A DNA stretch of 64,000 bases from Mesorhizobium sp. M2A.F.Ca.ET.046.03.2.1 (GCF_003952425.1 NZ_CP034449.1:682001-746000), one strand, 5' to 3'; shown: positions 47,021 to 56,333, numbered from the stretch's first letter. The notes: generated from the sequence alone by a model not told the origin. Program-made: numbers and translations.

Positions 47021-47518
47021 ATGCGTTTGCTCGGAGCGTTCGGCATCGGCCTTTTGGCAATGAACGGCGCGGCGCAGGCGTCGTCGATCGTCGTAGTCGG
47101 ACCCTCGACGTCGACGCCTTCGGTGGTCAGGCTGGACGCGATCGATCCGGCCAAGCTGTCGGCGCTCTCCGCGCCATCGATGATTGCGCTGGGCGATCCC
47201 GTGCCCGCCGTCACCGACGAAAAGGTCGCGGCTATTCCCGAAAAGTCCGGGCATCAGCCGGCGCCGATGATCATCCGCGGCGGCATTGTCGGCGGCGCCT
47301 TCGCAACGCCCGCGGCGGCGAAGCCCACGGCACCGGCAACCACAACCGCGGCCGCGCCGGCAAACGGCACTTCGCCGGCAACGCCTGCCAACGGCACCGC
47401 CTCCGCTTCGAAGGGCAACGACAAGGCCGGCAGCCAGCCCACCGCGACAGCCAATGCGTCGGGCGGCGCGCAGCCGAAAAATGCCCAGCCGCTGCCGCGC
47501 GTCGGCAAGGCGATGTAG
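47021..47518 (+). CDS. Secreted Ala/Pro/Thr-rich protein of unknown function
   Basis: A 165-residue protein with a signal peptide (LLGAFGIGLLAMNGAAQA, then SSIVVVG). The middle, VVRLDAIDPAKL to PAPMIIRGGIVGGAF, looks ordered. The last ~80 residues are low-complexity Ala/Thr/Pro/Asn/Gly repeats (PATTTAAAPANGTSPATPANG) and probably disordered. I do not recognise a family. A GGGGA site lies upstream of the ATG. It is divergent from the Sua5 gene. Confidence 0.65.
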   Translation: MRLLGAFGIGLLAMNGAAQASSIVVVGPSTSTPSVVRLDAIDPAKLSALSAPSMIALGDPVPAVTDEKVAAIPEKSGHQPAPMIIRGGIVGGAFATPAAAKPTAPATTTAAAPANGTSPATPANGTASASKGNDKAGSQPTATANASGGAQPKNAQPLPRVGKAM

Positions 47519-47616
47519 ATCACACTCAATACCGCTTCAATGTGCTAACCGCTTGGCTCGATCCCCGTCATCGGGATCGGGCACGATGGCGCTGACGTTT
47601 CAAAAAGGGGGATTTC

Positions 47617-48006
47617 ATGACCGTTTCGAAAGCAATGGCCGTTGCCGGACTGGTGGTGGCGGCGACACTGGTGACGGGTTCGGCGCGAGCCGACGACATG
47701 CTCGGCTCTTACGTCGCGCGGATTTCCGATCGCGATCACCGCGCCAGCGACGGCTATCCGCTGAGCAGCGCGGCGCAGATGGTGCGGCAGGACCGCGCCA
47801 ATTGGCACAAGTTCCATCGGCGCGACAGCGATGACCAGGGCGATCCCTGGTTCCGCAGCGACGGCTCGCGCGCCGACCTGCAGCGCATGCTGGAACGCGG
47901 CGGCGCCATGGGCAGCGCGACAAGGCGCGCCATCGTCAATGGCGAGCCGCTGATCGAGGTGGATGTCTTTTCCGACAGCGTGCGCGTCAGCATCGTGGAA
48001 GATTGA
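47617..48006 (+). CDS. Small exported protein of unknown function (129 aa)
   Basis: Residues 1-25 form a signal peptide (VAGLVVAATLVTGSARA, then DDMLG). The mature part, LGSYVARISDRDHRASDGYPLSSAAQMVRQDRANWHK, is polar and charged; its end (IVNGEPLIEVDVFSDSVRVSIVED) looks beta-rich. No family recognised. RBS GGGGG lies upstream of the ATG. A 10-base GC hairpin at 48074-48098 followed by T-rich sequence forms a good terminator. Confidence 0.7.
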   Translation: MTVSKAMAVAGLVVAATLVTGSARADDMLGSYVARISDRDHRASDGYPLSSAAQMVRQDRANWHKFHRRDSDDQGDPWFRSDGSRADLQRMLERGGAMGSATRRAIVNGEPLIEVDVFSDSVRVSIVED

Positions 48007-48073
48007 GGCGTCAATCTTCCTGATCGACGGGGCGATTCTCCCTGGAAGGCTGATCCGGCTAGCCTGACGAAAA

Positions 48074-48098
48074 GGGGCGACGCGAAACGCGCCGCCCT
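48074..48098 (+). terminator. Rho-independent-like terminator
   Basis: GGGGCGACGCG, an AAA loop, and CGCGCCGCCC can pair with one mismatch. TTCATTCTT follows on the + strand. It lies 68 bases after the stop of the small exported protein gene and faces the leftward acidic-protein gene at 48125. Confidence 0.65.
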
Positions 48099-48124
48099 TC
48101 ATTCTTCAAACGACTGCAGACGGC

Positions 48125-48322
48125 TCAGGCCGCTTCTTCCTTATCGTCGTCTTCGTCGTCGCCGTCTTCATCCTCGCGGTCTTCCTCATCGTACTCGGAC
48201 AGGTCCGTGGCTTCGACCGCCGCGGCGGCAGCATGGTCGAGGATGTCGTCGGAAGCGGGTTCGACGGCCTCGGCGGCGGCCGGGGTCTCTTCAATCAGGT
48301 CGATATCGTCAACGGAATTCAT
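48125..48322 (-). CDS. Small highly acidic protein (65 aa)
   Basis: From ATG 48322 the product is MNSVDDIDLIEETPAAAEA, then alanine-rich, ending in a run of Asp and Glu (about 20 of the last 28 residues). No signal peptide or known domain. I chose this start because the longer frame (to 48478) adds basic residues of different character. GGAGGC precedes the ATG. It is a single gene upstream of glyS. Its function is unknown; very acidic tails often bind basic partners or metals, but that is only a guess here. Confidence 0.6.
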   Translation of the reverse strand: MNSVDDIDLIEETPAAAEAVEPASDDILDHAAAAAVEATDLSEYDEEDREDEDGDDEDDDKEEAA

Positions 48323-48544
48323 GGCATGCCTCCGTGTTTGGGGAACGTCTTTTGTCTGATGCATGTCGTTGTCCCGGAACCGCTGCGCAGTTCCGGGCGA
48401 CATGCATCGGTTCTCCCACGCGGAGGTCATCGCCGTATGACTGTAAGCCGGCTCCGGGGTACTAATTTTCGAGCGCAAAATTGTTGAAGCCTACCCGCAT
48501 CCTAGCGGATGCGGGTAGGTCCAAATGTGCGACGTTTCGAGCCG

Positions 48545-50842
48545 TCAGCCGACGATTTTTGAAAAATCCGCGACCTGGTCGGTGGCGGCGCGGATGCGGG
48601 CAAGCAGCGCCAGGCGGTTGGCGCGCACGGCCTGGTCCTCATCATTCACGAGAACGCCTTCAAAAAATGAATCAACCGGTTCGCGCAACACGCTAAGCGC
48701 CAGCATGGCGGCGGAAAAATCTTCGTTTTGAATCGCTTGGCCGGCTTCCTTCTCGGCCTGATTCACCGCGGCATAGAGCTTCTTTTCCGCGTCTTCGCGG
48801 AACAGAGCCGGCTCAACGGTCTCGGCGACCAGCGTTTTCTTCTTCTCTTCGGCGGCCAGGATGTTGGCGGCGCGCTTGGTGCCGGCGAGCAGGTTCTTGC
48901 CCTCGTCGGTGTCGAGCAAGGAGCCCAGCGCCTCGACGCGACGCACGATCTGAAGGAGATCGTCGTTCGGCGATTGGCCGATCTCCCCCCTTGTGGGGGA
49001 GATGCCCGGCAGGGCAGAGGGGGGCGCGACAGAATGTGAGGCCGGCGGGACAGCGCCCCCCTCTGTCGGCTTCGCCGACATCGCCCCCACAAGGGGAGAG
49101 ATTGGGCGCGAACCCGCTGACAGCACGGCATCGATCAAGTCATGGCGTGCACCGCTTTCACGCAGATAGACCTTCAGGCGATCGTGGAAGAAGGCGAGGA
49201 GATCGGACGACTGATCTGTGCCGCCTTTGAAGTTCGCGAAGGCCTTGGCGAAGAGGGACGTCAACGCCAGACGGATACGGTTCTCTATAAGGATCCTGAC
49301 CACGCCAAGTGCTGCTCGGCGCAGAGCGAACGGATCCTTGCTGCCCGTAGGCTTTTCATCGATCGCCCAGAAGCCGGTCAGCGTATCGAGCTTGTCGGCA
49401 AGCGCGACGGCAACCGACACCGGATCGGTCGGCACGCGGTCGGAAGGACCCTGCGGCTTGTAGTGTTCCTCGGCGGCCGCGGCTACGGATGCATCCTCGC
49501 CCTGCAGAAGCGCGTATTTGCGACCCATGGCCCCTTGCAGTTCGGGGAACTCGCCTACCACCTCGGTCTGCAGATCGGCCTTGGCGAGCACGGCCGCGCG
49601 GGCGACCAAAGCGCTATCAGCGCCGACGATCGGGGCCAGTTCTTGCGCGAGCCGCCTGATGCGCTCAACGCGCTGCCCCTGCGTGCCGAGCTTGGCATGG
49701 AAGGTCACGTTGAGGTGGTCGAGCCGCGCCATGCGCTGGTCGAGCGGCTTCTTCAGATCCAGGCCGAACTTCGCCGCCGATTCCGCGAGCTGGTCGAGGT
49801 CCGGCAGGCCGCTCTGGTCGGTCTTCCAGAAATAGAGCGCGTCGGACAGGCGCGCCCGCACCACCTTGCCGTTGCCATAGGCGATCTCCTTGCCGCCATC
49901 GTTCGCCTCGATGTTGGCGACCAGGATGAAGCGGTTCGAGAGATCCTCGCCGGCGCCCTGCGGCCGGGTGACGAAGCATTTCTGGTTGGCGCGAATGGTG
50001 AGGCGGATGACTTCGCCCGGAATGGCGAGGAAATCCCGCTCGAATTCGCCCATCAGCACGACCGGCCATTCGACCAGACCGGAGACTTCCTCCAGCAGGC
50101 CCTCGTCCTCGACCAGGTCGAGGCCATTGGCGAAGGCGAGATTGCGGGCGTCGTGAAGGATGATCTCCTTGCGCCGGTCGGCATCGAGCACGACCTTGGC
50201 CGCTTCGAGCTTCGCCACATAGTCGTCGAAGCGGCGCACCGTGATCGGGCCCGGCGCATGGAAGCGATGGCCATAGGTGACGTTGCCGGCGCGGATGCCA
50301 TCGATCTCGAAATCGACCACGACCGGCTCCTCTGTCTCCGGACCGAAGGTGCAGACGATCGACTGCAGCGGGCGCACCCAGCGCAGCGAGCCGGGTTTTG
50401 CCGAGGCCGGCCCCCAGCGCATCGATTTCGGCCAGGGGAAGCTCTTGATGATGCCCGGCACCAGCTCGGCGATGATCTCTTCGGCCGCCCTGCCCGGCTT
50501 CGAGATGTGGGCGACGTAGAAGTCGCCCTTCTTCGGATCGGAATGGACATGCGCCTCGGCGATCGACGACAGGCCGGCCTTGCGCAGAAAACCCTGCACC
50601 GCCTGCTCGGGCGCGGTGGTCGAGGGACCCTTGATCTCCTCGCGAATGTCCTTGGAGCGCGCCGTCAGGCCACGGATGTCGAGCGCCAGCCGGCGCGGCG
50701 TCCAATATTCGCACGCCGCCTCATAGGTGAGACCCGCCTCGACCAGACCGTCGGTCAGCATCTTCCTGAGGTCGCCGGCAGCCTTGCGCTGCATGCGGGC
50801 GGGAATCTCTTCCGAGCGAAGTTCTAGCAGTAGGTCAGGCAT
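48545..50842 (-). CDS. glyS: Glycine-tRNA ligase beta subunit, with an in-frame repeat insertion
   Basis: GlyS forms the alpha2-beta2 glycyl-tRNA synthetase with GlyQ. The 765-residue frame starts [18 protein letters not shown] and contains [16 protein letters not shown] and [20 protein letters not shown], all diagnostic. Residues 578-625 are not part of the family: they are a translated composite palindromic repeat placed between [10 protein letters not shown] and [16 protein letters not shown]. Reading frame is kept on both sides. The C-terminal anticodon-type region follows normally. GlyQ lies 531 bases upstream, on the same strand. Confidence 0.95.
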   Translation of the reverse strand: MPDLLLELRSEEIPARMQRKAAGDLRKMLTDGLVEAGLTYEAACEYWTPRRLALDIRGLTARSKDIREEIKGPSTTAPEQAVQGFLRKAGLSSIAEAHVHSDPKKGDFYVAHISKPGRAAEEIIAELVPGIIKSFPWPKSMRWGPASAKPGSLRWVRPLQSIVCTFGPETEEPVVVDFEIDGIRAGNVTYGHRFHAPGPITVRRFDDYVAKLEAAKVVLDADRRKEIILHDARNLAFANGLDLVEDEGLLEEVSGLVEWPVVLMGEFERDFLAIPGEVIRLTIRANQKCFVTRPQGAGEDLSNRFILVANIEANDGGKEIAYGNGKVVRARLSDALYFWKTDQSGLPDLDQLAESAAKFGLDLKKPLDQRMARLDHLNVTFHAKLGTQGQRVERIRRLAQELAPIVGADSALVARAAVLAKADLQTEVVGEFPELQGAMGRKYALLQGEDASVAAAAEEHYKPQGPSDRVPTDPVSVAVALADKLDTLTGFWAIDEKPTGSKDPFALRRAALGVVRILIENRIRLALTSLFAKAFANFKGGTDQSSDLLAFFHDRLKVYLRESGARHDLIDAVLSAGSRPISPLVGAMSAKPTEGGAVPPASHSVAPPSALPGISPTRGEIGQSPNDDLLQIVRRVEALGSLLDTDEGKNLLAGTKRAANILAAEEKKKTLVAETVEPALFREDAEKKLYAAVNQAEKEAGQAIQNEDFSAAMLALSVLREPVDSFFEGVLVNDEDQAVRANRLALLARIRAATDQVADFSKIVG
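48968..49111. repeat. Composite CTCCCC-hairpin repeat inside glyS (144 bases, in frame)
   Basis: The outer hairpins are ATCTCCCCC/GGGGGAGAT (48982-49003) and CGCCCCCACAAGGGGAGAG (49083-49101). Inner inverted arms are GGGCAGAGGGGGGCGC and GCGCCCCCCTCTGTC. The layout matches the intergenic element at 42159-43676. It adds 48 residues, [17 protein letters not shown] and onward, to GlyS. Confidence 0.8.
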
Positions 50843-50855
50843 GATTAGGCTCCCA

Positions 50856-50876
50856 CCCTCCCCTTGATGGGGAGGG
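50856..50876. repeat. Short CTCCCC hairpin downstream of glyS start
   Basis: CCCTCCCC, loop TTGAT, GGGGAGGG: a perfect 8-base stem 14 bases upstream of the glyS ATG. It is the smallest member of the CTCCCC-hairpin family in the window and could affect glyS translation. Confidence 0.55.
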
Positions 50877-51094
50877 CCGGCGCGTCAGCGCCGTCACGAA
50901 TGGGCGGGAAATAGCAACTCGGCCGGCCGCTGTCACCCCGCTAGGAGATCGCCTCTTCAAGCGATTTCACGGAATTTTTCAGCCAACTGTCGGGACGGCT
51001 CAGGGTCGGTCATCCTTGGAGCAAACCTTCCCATGAACCGAACGCGGCGCTGAAGCGACAAACGCTCAGGCAGAGACCTATTGGCTGAACGACG

Positions 51095-51277
51095 ATGAAG
51101 ACGGCATCGAGAACCCTGCAGATCCTGGCGCTCAGCGCCTGCTTCGCCGCGCAGATGCATGGCGTGATCACGATGCCGGGGGTCAGGCAGGCCATGCGCA
51201 CGATCGATGGCGCAACGGCGCAGGTCGTGTTGCCGGTCGGCGCCGCCGCCGAGACCGTGAAAGCCGTACCGGCTTAG
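51095..51277 (+). CDS. Possible small exported protein (60 aa), uncertain
   Basis: The frame MKTASRTLQILALSACFAAQMHGVITMPG looks like a weak signal peptide followed by a short alanine/valine-rich tail. There is no clear ribosome binding site and no family match. It lies alone in the 531-base gap between glyS and glyQ, on the opposite strand. It may be chance. The rest of the gap contains only repeat hairpins. Confidence 0.3.
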   Translation: MKTASRTLQILALSACFAAQMHGVITMPGVRQAMRTIDGATAQVVLPVGAAAETVKAVPA

Positions 51278-51376
51278 AGCAAGCCGCCGTTTCACTGAAA
51301 CTGCGAATTCGCTCTATCTTGTTTTGACGCAATTCCGGACGGAAAACCGCTACGCACTTTTCCTGGAATTGCTCTA
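51275..51376. repeat. RIME-like palindromic intergenic element (full copy)
   Basis: The left half starts TAGAGCAAGCCGCCGTTTCAC and ends CGCTCTA. The right half runs from GCAATTCCGGACGGAAAACC to CCTGGAATTGCTCTA. The 102 bases share the two-palindrome layout of the copy at 553-653. It sits directly after the glyQ stop codon. Confidence 0.75.
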
Positions 51377-52321
51377 AGCCGCTGCCAGCCCGCCAGCCCG
51401 CGTCTTCAGGAACGCCTCGCCGCACGCCTTGGCCAGATTGCGCACGCGCAGGATGTAGCTTTGCCGCTCGGTGACCGAGATCACGCCGCGCGCGTCGAGC
51501 AGGTTGAAGACATGGCTTGCCTTGATGCACTGGTCGTAGGCCGGAAAGACCATCCGGTGCATCGGAAGATTGTCGCTCGGCTTGGGCGTGCCGGCATCGA
51601 GCAGCGCCTTACACTCGGCCTCGGCGTCCTCGAAATGCCTCAGCAGCATCGCGGTGTTGGCGAATTCGAAATTGTGGCGCGAATATTCCTGCTCGGCCTG
51701 CAGGAAGACATCGCCGTAAGTGACCTTCTCGGCGCCTTCGCGGCCGTTGAAATTCAGGTCATAGACATTGTCGACGCCCTGCACATACATGGCGAGCCGC
51801 TCCAGGCCGTAGGTCAGTTCGCCCGCCACCGGCGCGCATTCGATGCCGCAGACCTGCTGGAAATAGGTGAACTGGGAGACTTCCATGCCGTCGCACCAGC
51901 ATTCCCAGCCGAGCCCCCAGGCGCCAAGCGTGGGGCTTTCCCAATCGTCCTCGACGAAGCGGATGTCGTGCAGCAGCGGATCGACGCCGATCGCTTCCAG
52001 CGAGCCGAGATAAAGCTCCTGCAGGTTCGGCGGATTGGGCTTCAGGATCACCTGGTACTGGTAATAATGCTGCAGACGGTTCGGGTTCTCGCCGTAGCGG
52101 CCGTCCTTCGGCCGGCGCGAGGGCTGCACGTAAGCGGCGTTCCAGCGCAGCGGACCAAGCGCGCGCAAGGTGGTCGCCGGATGGAAGGTGCCGGCGCCGA
52201 CTTCCATGTCGTAGGGCTGCAGGATGAGGCAACCATAGTCCGCCCAGTAATTGTGCAAGGTCAGGATCAGCCCCTGGAAGGAGCGGCTGGGATGCATATG
52301 GGCAGGGATCTCGATGGTCAC
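51374..52321 (-). CDS. glyQ: Glycine-tRNA ligase alpha subunit
   Basis: GlyQ holds the catalytic centre of the alpha2-beta2 glycyl-tRNA synthetase. The 315-residue protein shows [44 protein letters not shown] and [19 protein letters not shown], both diagnostic. Length is normal. The start is GTG at 52319-52321. Its stop codon overlaps the first bases of a RIME-like repeat. GlyS follows on the same strand, 531 bases downstream, further than usual. Confidence 0.97.
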   Translation of the reverse strand: MTIEIPAHMHPSRSFQGLILTLHNYWADYGCLILQPYDMEVGAGTFHPATTLRALGPLRWNAAYVQPSRRPKDGRYGENPNRLQHYYQYQVILKPNPPNLQELYLGSLEAIGVDPLLHDIRFVEDDWESPTLGAWGLGWECWCDGMEVSQFTYFQQVCGIECAPVAGELTYGLERLAMYVQGVDNVYDLNFNGREGAEKVTYGDVFLQAEQEYSRHNFEFANTAMLLRHFEDAEAECKALLDAGTPKPSDNLPMHRMVFPAYDQCIKASHVFNLLDARGVISVTERQSYILRVRNLAKACGEAFLKTRAGGLAAA

Positions 52322-52488
52322 GGCGGCCTCGGAAAGCGCAGGATGACGCTTCCCTAGTTGCCGGGCCGCCGAGCGTCAAGGCAGCGGCCCACATCCGGCA
52401 AGGCGGAAGCTTTGCGGCAGGCTGGCCCATTGCTGTCGAGCGGCGGCCGCGGTTTGCTCCGTTCCACGTCAACGACAGAGGTTTCGCC

Positions 52489-52950
52489 ATGTCTGGTCAA
52501 CTTGCCGTCCGCCCCGTCACAAGGCAGGATTACGAGCAATGGCTGCCGCTCTGGGACGGCTACAACGCGTTCTACGGACGCTCCGGCCCGACGGCGCTTG
52601 CCGGCGAGATCACGCAGATGACCTGGTCGCGCTTCTTTGACGCCTATGAGCCGGTGCATGCGCTGGTGGCCGAGCGCGAAGGCAGTCTGCTCGGCCTAGT
52701 CCACTATCTCTATCACCGCTCCACGACGTCGATCGCGCCGAGCTGCTATCTGCAGGATCTCTTCACCACGCAGGCCGCGCGCGGCCAGGGCGTCGGCAGG
52801 GCGCTGATCGAAGACGTCTACGAACGCGCCCGTGAAGCGGGCGCGAACCGCGTCTACTGGCTGACGCATGAGACGAACCACGCGGCGATGCAGCTCTACG
52901 ACAAGGTCGCCGAGAAGTCCGGGTTCGTGGTGTACAGAAAGATGTTCTGA
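52489..52950 (+). CDS. GNAT family N-acetyltransferase
   Basis: A 153-residue acetyltransferase. The acetyl-CoA pyrophosphate-binding loop is the segment TTQAARGQGVGRALIEDVYERA, with the Q-x-x-G-x-G/A pattern in RGQGVG. NHAAMQLYDKVAEKSGFVVY is the usual C-terminal part. Substrate unknown. The start may be ATG 52489 (MSGQLAVRPVTRQDYEQW). It is divergent from glyQ and ends 7 bases before a strong hairpin. Confidence 0.9.
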   Translation: MSGQLAVRPVTRQDYEQWLPLWDGYNAFYGRSGPTALAGEITQMTWSRFFDAYEPVHALVAEREGSLLGLVHYLYHRSTTSIAPSCYLQDLFTTQAARGQGVGRALIEDVYERAREAGANRVYWLTHETNHAAMQLYDKVAEKSGFVVYRKMF

Positions 52951-52957
52951 AAATGCC

Positions 52958-52979
52958 GCGGGGCCCCGAAGGGCCCCGC
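52958..52979. terminator. Bidirectional hairpin terminator
   Basis: A perfect 9-base stem (GCGGGGCCC/GGGCCCCGC) with a CGAA loop between the stops of the GNAT gene (52950) and the leftward TPR gene (53001). No long T run follows, so its efficiency is uncertain. Confidence 0.6.
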
Positions 52980-53000
52980 CAGAAATCAATAGCACACCGC

Positions 53001-54776
53001 TCAGCCCTTCGGCGCGGGCGTCGGATCCGGCTTCACCTTCGGGGTTTCCTGCGCGGTGTTGGATTCGATCGGCGGCAGGCCCTTGAGCAGCTTCTGCTGC
53101 AGGGTGGCGAGCACATCCGGGTCCGGCTTCAGGTCGCGCGCCTGGGTCCACTGATAGGTGGCCTCGAGCTTGCGGCCGACACGCCAGTAAGCGTCGCCGA
53201 GATGGTCGTTGAGGACGGGATCTTCCGGCTTCAGCGAGACGGCGCGCTCCATCTCGCGCACGGCGTCGTCGAAGCGGCCCATGCGGAAATAGGCCCAGCC
53301 CAGCGAATCGACGATGTAGCCGTCGTTCGGCCGCAGATCCACGGCCTTCTGGATCATCGCCAGGCCCTCCTTGAGGTTCATGTTCATATCGACCCAGGAA
53401 TAACCGAGATAGTTCATGACCTGCGGCTGGTCGGGCTGCAGCTCCAGCGCCTTGCGGAAATTGGGTTCGGCCTTCGGCCATTCCTTCAGCCGCTCATAGG
53501 CGATGCCGCGCTGGTAGAAGATGTTCCAGTTGGCGGCGGTCGGCGACTTCAGCTGCTCGACGGCCTTGTCGTAGAGATTGGCGGCCGAACGGAAATCTTC
53601 CTTCGAGCCATAGACGCCGCCGAGCGCCAGATAGGCGCGCATGTCGTCCGGGTGCTTGTCGAGATAGGCCTTGAGGTGGGAAATCGCCTCGTCATGCTTG
53701 TCGAGATCGGCAAGGTTGAGGCCGATCTGCAGGTCGGAGAGCTCTTTCAGCGGCGAGGATTCCGGAATGCGGCGGTAGAGCGCGACCGCGCCCTCGCCAT
53801 CTTTCAGCTGCTCGGCAACGGCGGCAAGCTGCACAAGGGCCGCGTCGCTGTCCGGCTTCAGCGCCAGCGCGTATTGCAGGTAAAGCCGCACGAAAGGCTC
53901 GCCGCCGCCGCGGTTGAGCGCGGTGGCAAGGTCGAGCAGGATTTCGGACGCGCCGTCGGCCGGGCGGGCGACCAGCGGCTCGATCTTGTCGCCCTTGGCG
54001 ATGCGGTCGCGCAGCGTGGTGATCTCGAGCTTGCCCGGGGCGAAGGCTTCCGCCTGGTTCAACACCGCCTCGGCCTTCGACTTGTCGCCCTTGCGGGCGA
54101 GGAAGGAGGCATAAGCCTGGGCATTGCGCATCCAGGTTTCGGGCGCGGAGCCACCGGCCGCGGTGTCGGCCAAGGTGGCGGCGTAGATCGCATCGGCCTT
54201 GTCGCTGAGGCCGGCGGCATCGGCGATCAGCGCACGGTGGAACGACTTGAACAGGCCGAACCAATCGGGGCCTTTCAGCTTGTCGATGGCATCCATGGCC
54301 TCGGACGCGTTGCCGGCGCCCTGCTTGGCCCAGCCGTCCATGACGCCGGAAAGCAGCCGGTCGAGGTCGGATTCGAGCGACAGCTTCAGCCAGTACTGCG
54401 CCTTGGCGTAGTCCTTCTTGTGGAAGGAATCGATGGCCAGCGCCAAGCGCGAGAAGCGCTCGACATCGGGCACTTCCTTCAGCTTGTCGGCATAGACCAG
54501 CGATTCCTCAAAGCGGCCCTGCGAGACCAGCGCCAGCATCAGGCTCTGCTGCAGGTCCTTGTCATCAGGGGCAAAGGCCAGCGCCTGCTTGTAATAGGCG
54601 ATCGCGTCGTCGAGGTCGTTGTCGCTTTCGGCGATATGGGCCGCAAGATAGGCGCCCGAGAAAGACGTGATCTGCAGCGGTTGGGCTTCTTCCTTGGCCT
54701 GGACCGGCAGCACCCAGAGCGCCACTCCGGTCAAAAATGCCAGCCTCGTCAGCCAGCGCGCACGTCCTTGCCGCAT
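53001..54776 (-). CDS. Exported tetratricopeptide-repeat protein
   Basis: A 591-residue protein. A signal peptide is visible (RLAFLTGVALWVLPVQA, then KEEAQ). Repeated 34-residue units follow; clear ones are SENDLDDAIAYYKQALAFAPDD, LYDKAVEQLKSPTAANWNIFYQRGIAYERLKEWPKAEPNFRKALELQPDQP and VDSLGWAYFRMGRFDDAVREMERAVSLKPEDP. It probably scaffolds protein contacts in the periplasm or at the outer membrane. I chose ATG 54776 after AAAGGG. It is a single leftward gene. Confidence 0.88.
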   Translation of the reverse strand: MRQGRARWLTRLAFLTGVALWVLPVQAKEEAQPLQITSFSGAYLAAHIAESDNDLDDAIAYYKQALAFAPDDKDLQQSLMLALVSQGRFEESLVYADKLKEVPDVERFSRLALAIDSFHKKDYAKAQYWLKLSLESDLDRLLSGVMDGWAKQGAGNASEAMDAIDKLKGPDWFGLFKSFHRALIADAAGLSDKADAIYAATLADTAAGGSAPETWMRNAQAYASFLARKGDKSKAEAVLNQAEAFAPGKLEITTLRDRIAKGDKIEPLVARPADGASEILLDLATALNRGGGEPFVRLYLQYALALKPDSDAALVQLAAVAEQLKDGEGAVALYRRIPESSPLKELSDLQIGLNLADLDKHDEAISHLKAYLDKHPDDMRAYLALGGVYGSKEDFRSAANLYDKAVEQLKSPTAANWNIFYQRGIAYERLKEWPKAEPNFRKALELQPDQPQVMNYLGYSWVDMNMNLKEGLAMIQKAVDLRPNDGYIVDSLGWAYFRMGRFDDAVREMERAVSLKPEDPVLNDHLGDAYWRVGRKLEATYQWTQARDLKPDPDVLATLQQKLLKGLPPIESNTAQETPKVKPDPTPAPKG

Positions 54777-54970
54777 CGTATCCCTTTCAGCCAGACGCGA
54801 TCCCGCCCTTGGCGGACCGCCCACAGACTCGATCTTTTCCGGCCAAAGCATGGCCTTTTTGGGGTCGGGCTTCAATCGCCGAGCGAATCACAATGCAATC
54901 ATCCGGCTTAAAAAACGATGCCAGTCAGCGAAAATATGCGGATCGGCGGCCGAATTTTGACATAAGCGGG

Positions 54971-55387
54971 CTAAAGGCGCGTTCCGTAAAAGCCGCTCGC
55001 CGCGACCGCGCCGCACAGCTCGAACCACTCGCAGCCCGGGCACGCCTTGCGCGTCAGGCCGGAAGAAAAGGCCTCGCGCATGCGCGCGAGGGTAGAGGGA
55101 TCGAGCTCGAGCCAAGCGCCGGCCGGGAGCGGCCGGCCGAGAAGACCGGCGACATCGCGAGCCGCGACGTCATCGCGCCCGGCAGCGCTTTCGCCCAGGC
55201 AGTGCGGCTCGCTCTCACTCAGCAGCGGGGCGCAGATGTCGTCAGGGCCGGAAACGATCAAGATATCCTCGCCGCCGGCCAGGCGCTTCACTACAACGTC
55301 GTAGTTGGCGGTGAAGGCCGGCGAGTAGCCCTTGCCGACATAGGTCAGCAGGCAAAGCAGATGATGGGCACGCAGCCTGACGGTCAT
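54971..55387 (-). CDS. DUF1284 family protein, six cysteines
   Basis: A 138-residue protein beginning MTVRLRAHHLLCLLTYVGKGYS. Cys at 12, 52, 63, 116, 119 and 125, with the C-terminal cluster KACPGCEWFELC, hint at a metal or iron-sulfur site. DUF1284 has no assigned function. I chose ATG 55387; the longer frame adds 65 arginine-rich residues from bioY's antisense-like tail. It lies 32 bases after the bioY stop on the same strand, so it is probably part of the BioR-controlled operon and may serve biotin metabolism. Confidence 0.85.
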   Translation of the reverse strand: MTVRLRAHHLLCLLTYVGKGYSPAFTANYDVVVKRLAGGEDILIVSGPDDICAPLLSESEPHCLGESAAGRDDVAARDVAGLLGRPLPAGAWLELDPSTLARMREAFSSGLTRKACPGCEWFELCGAVAASGFYGTRL

Positions 55388-55419
55388 CTGGTGTCGGGTT
55401 CGGTCATCCGCCCGGCGGC

Positions 55420-56010
55420 TTACCGAGGATCGGCCGGCCGGTTGCCCGAAAACAGCTTCAGCGTCGCGGCACCCAGCGCCGACTTGAGCAGGCCGCCGAC
55501 GATGAAGGGCAGGAAGCCGAAGGTGATCGCCTTCTCGGCGCCGATCATGACGGCAAGCCACACGGTGCCCAGAACCAGGCAAAGCAGGTTGCCGATGAGC
55601 ATGGCGGCGAAGGCAAGCATGACGCGGTTGCCGTTCCAGCCGCGCTCGGCCAGCCAGCCGACGACGGCGCCGACGACCGGGAAGGCGAAGAGGTAGCCGC
55701 CGGTCGGACCGACGAAATGCTGCACGCCGGCGGCGCCGCCCGCCAGAACCGGAAAGCCGGCCGCGCCTTCAACCAACCAGGCGGCGATGGTCAGCGCGCC
55801 GAAGCGCCAGCCGTAGAGCGCGCCGACCAGCGTGACGGCGAAGGTCTGCATGGTCACCGGAACCGGCACCATCGGCACCTCGATGTAGGAGGACAGCGCC
55901 AAGAACAGCGAGCCGATGATCACGGCGCCGATCTGCCAGGCGAGCGAACGGCTGTGCAGCTTGAGCGGGCTGAAGGACGGCTTGTCGATCGAAACGGTTG
56001 CGTTGGTCAC
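55420..56010 (-). CDS. bioY: Biotin transporter BioY
   Basis: BioY is the substrate-binding S component of biotin ECF transport, able in some bacteria to work alone. The 196-residue membrane protein has LALSSYIEVPMVPVPVTMQTFAVTLVGALYGWRFG and VLAGGAAGVQHFVGPTGGYLFAFPVVG, both diagnostic. About six hydrophobic segments are present. No energising bioM/bioN genes are adjacent in this window. A BioR box (56036-56045) lies 26 bases upstream of its start. DUF1284 follows. Confidence 0.95.
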   Translation of the reverse strand: MTNATVSIDKPSFSPLKLHSRSLAWQIGAVIIGSLFLALSSYIEVPMVPVPVTMQTFAVTLVGALYGWRFGALTIAAWLVEGAAGFPVLAGGAAGVQHFVGPTGGYLFAFPVVGAVVGWLAERGWNGNRVMLAFAAMLIGNLLCLVLGTVWLAVMIGAEKAITFGFLPFIVGGLLKSALGAATLKLFSGNRPADPR

Positions 56011-56035
56011 GGTGTCTTCCCTGGTTGGTATGAAA

Positions 56036-56045
56036 TTATAGATAA
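56036..56045. promoter_or_regulatory. BioR box upstream of bioY (TTATAGATAA)
   Basis: TTATAGATAA is the reverse complement of TTATCTATAA, the palindromic-like BioR recognition sequence. Its position 26-35 bases upstream of the bioY start suits repression. The identical site precedes bioR. Confidence 0.9.
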
Positions 56046-56105
56046 TTTTGCGACTTCATCTATTATCGAATCCATATTTTGAAACGGATAGCAAGCCTGC
56101 AGGTT

Positions 56106-56297
56106 CGTCATCCACGGGCGGAGCGGGAGCGAAGCGGACGCGGAGACCCGAGGATCCATGCCGTGACGCATGGGCGTCGGGACGATGCAAAACGGCGCTA
56201 TGTTCTGCACCGCCTCTATTTTTCGGCGAAGGTAACGGCATGGATTCCAGGGTCTGCGCGCGTCGCTTCGCTCCTTGCTCCGCCCTGGAATGACGAA
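56106..56297. repeat. ~185-bp palindromic intergenic repeat, copy E
   Basis: It starts CGTCATCCACGGGCGGAGC and ends CTCCGCCCTGGAATGACGA. Inner arms (CCATGCCGTGAC and GTAACGGCATGG) flank a core with CTGCACCGCC. Like copy D, its two ends belong to different variants (CCACGGG left, CCAGGG right). It lies in the bioR-bioY gap, downstream of bioR and upstream of the bioY promoter. Confidence 0.85.
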
Positions 56298-56333
56298 GTT
56301 GAGAGGCCTCGGCTAATTGCCAATCGCCCGTCA

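Noticed and set aside
49142..50827. A 561-codon open frame opposite glyS
   Set aside because: Antisense shadow; composition is Arg/Gly/Leu/His-rich, with no recognised motif.
52953..54911. A 652-codon open frame opposite the TPR gene
   Set aside because: Antisense shadow of the repeats; periodicity comes from the TPR codons.
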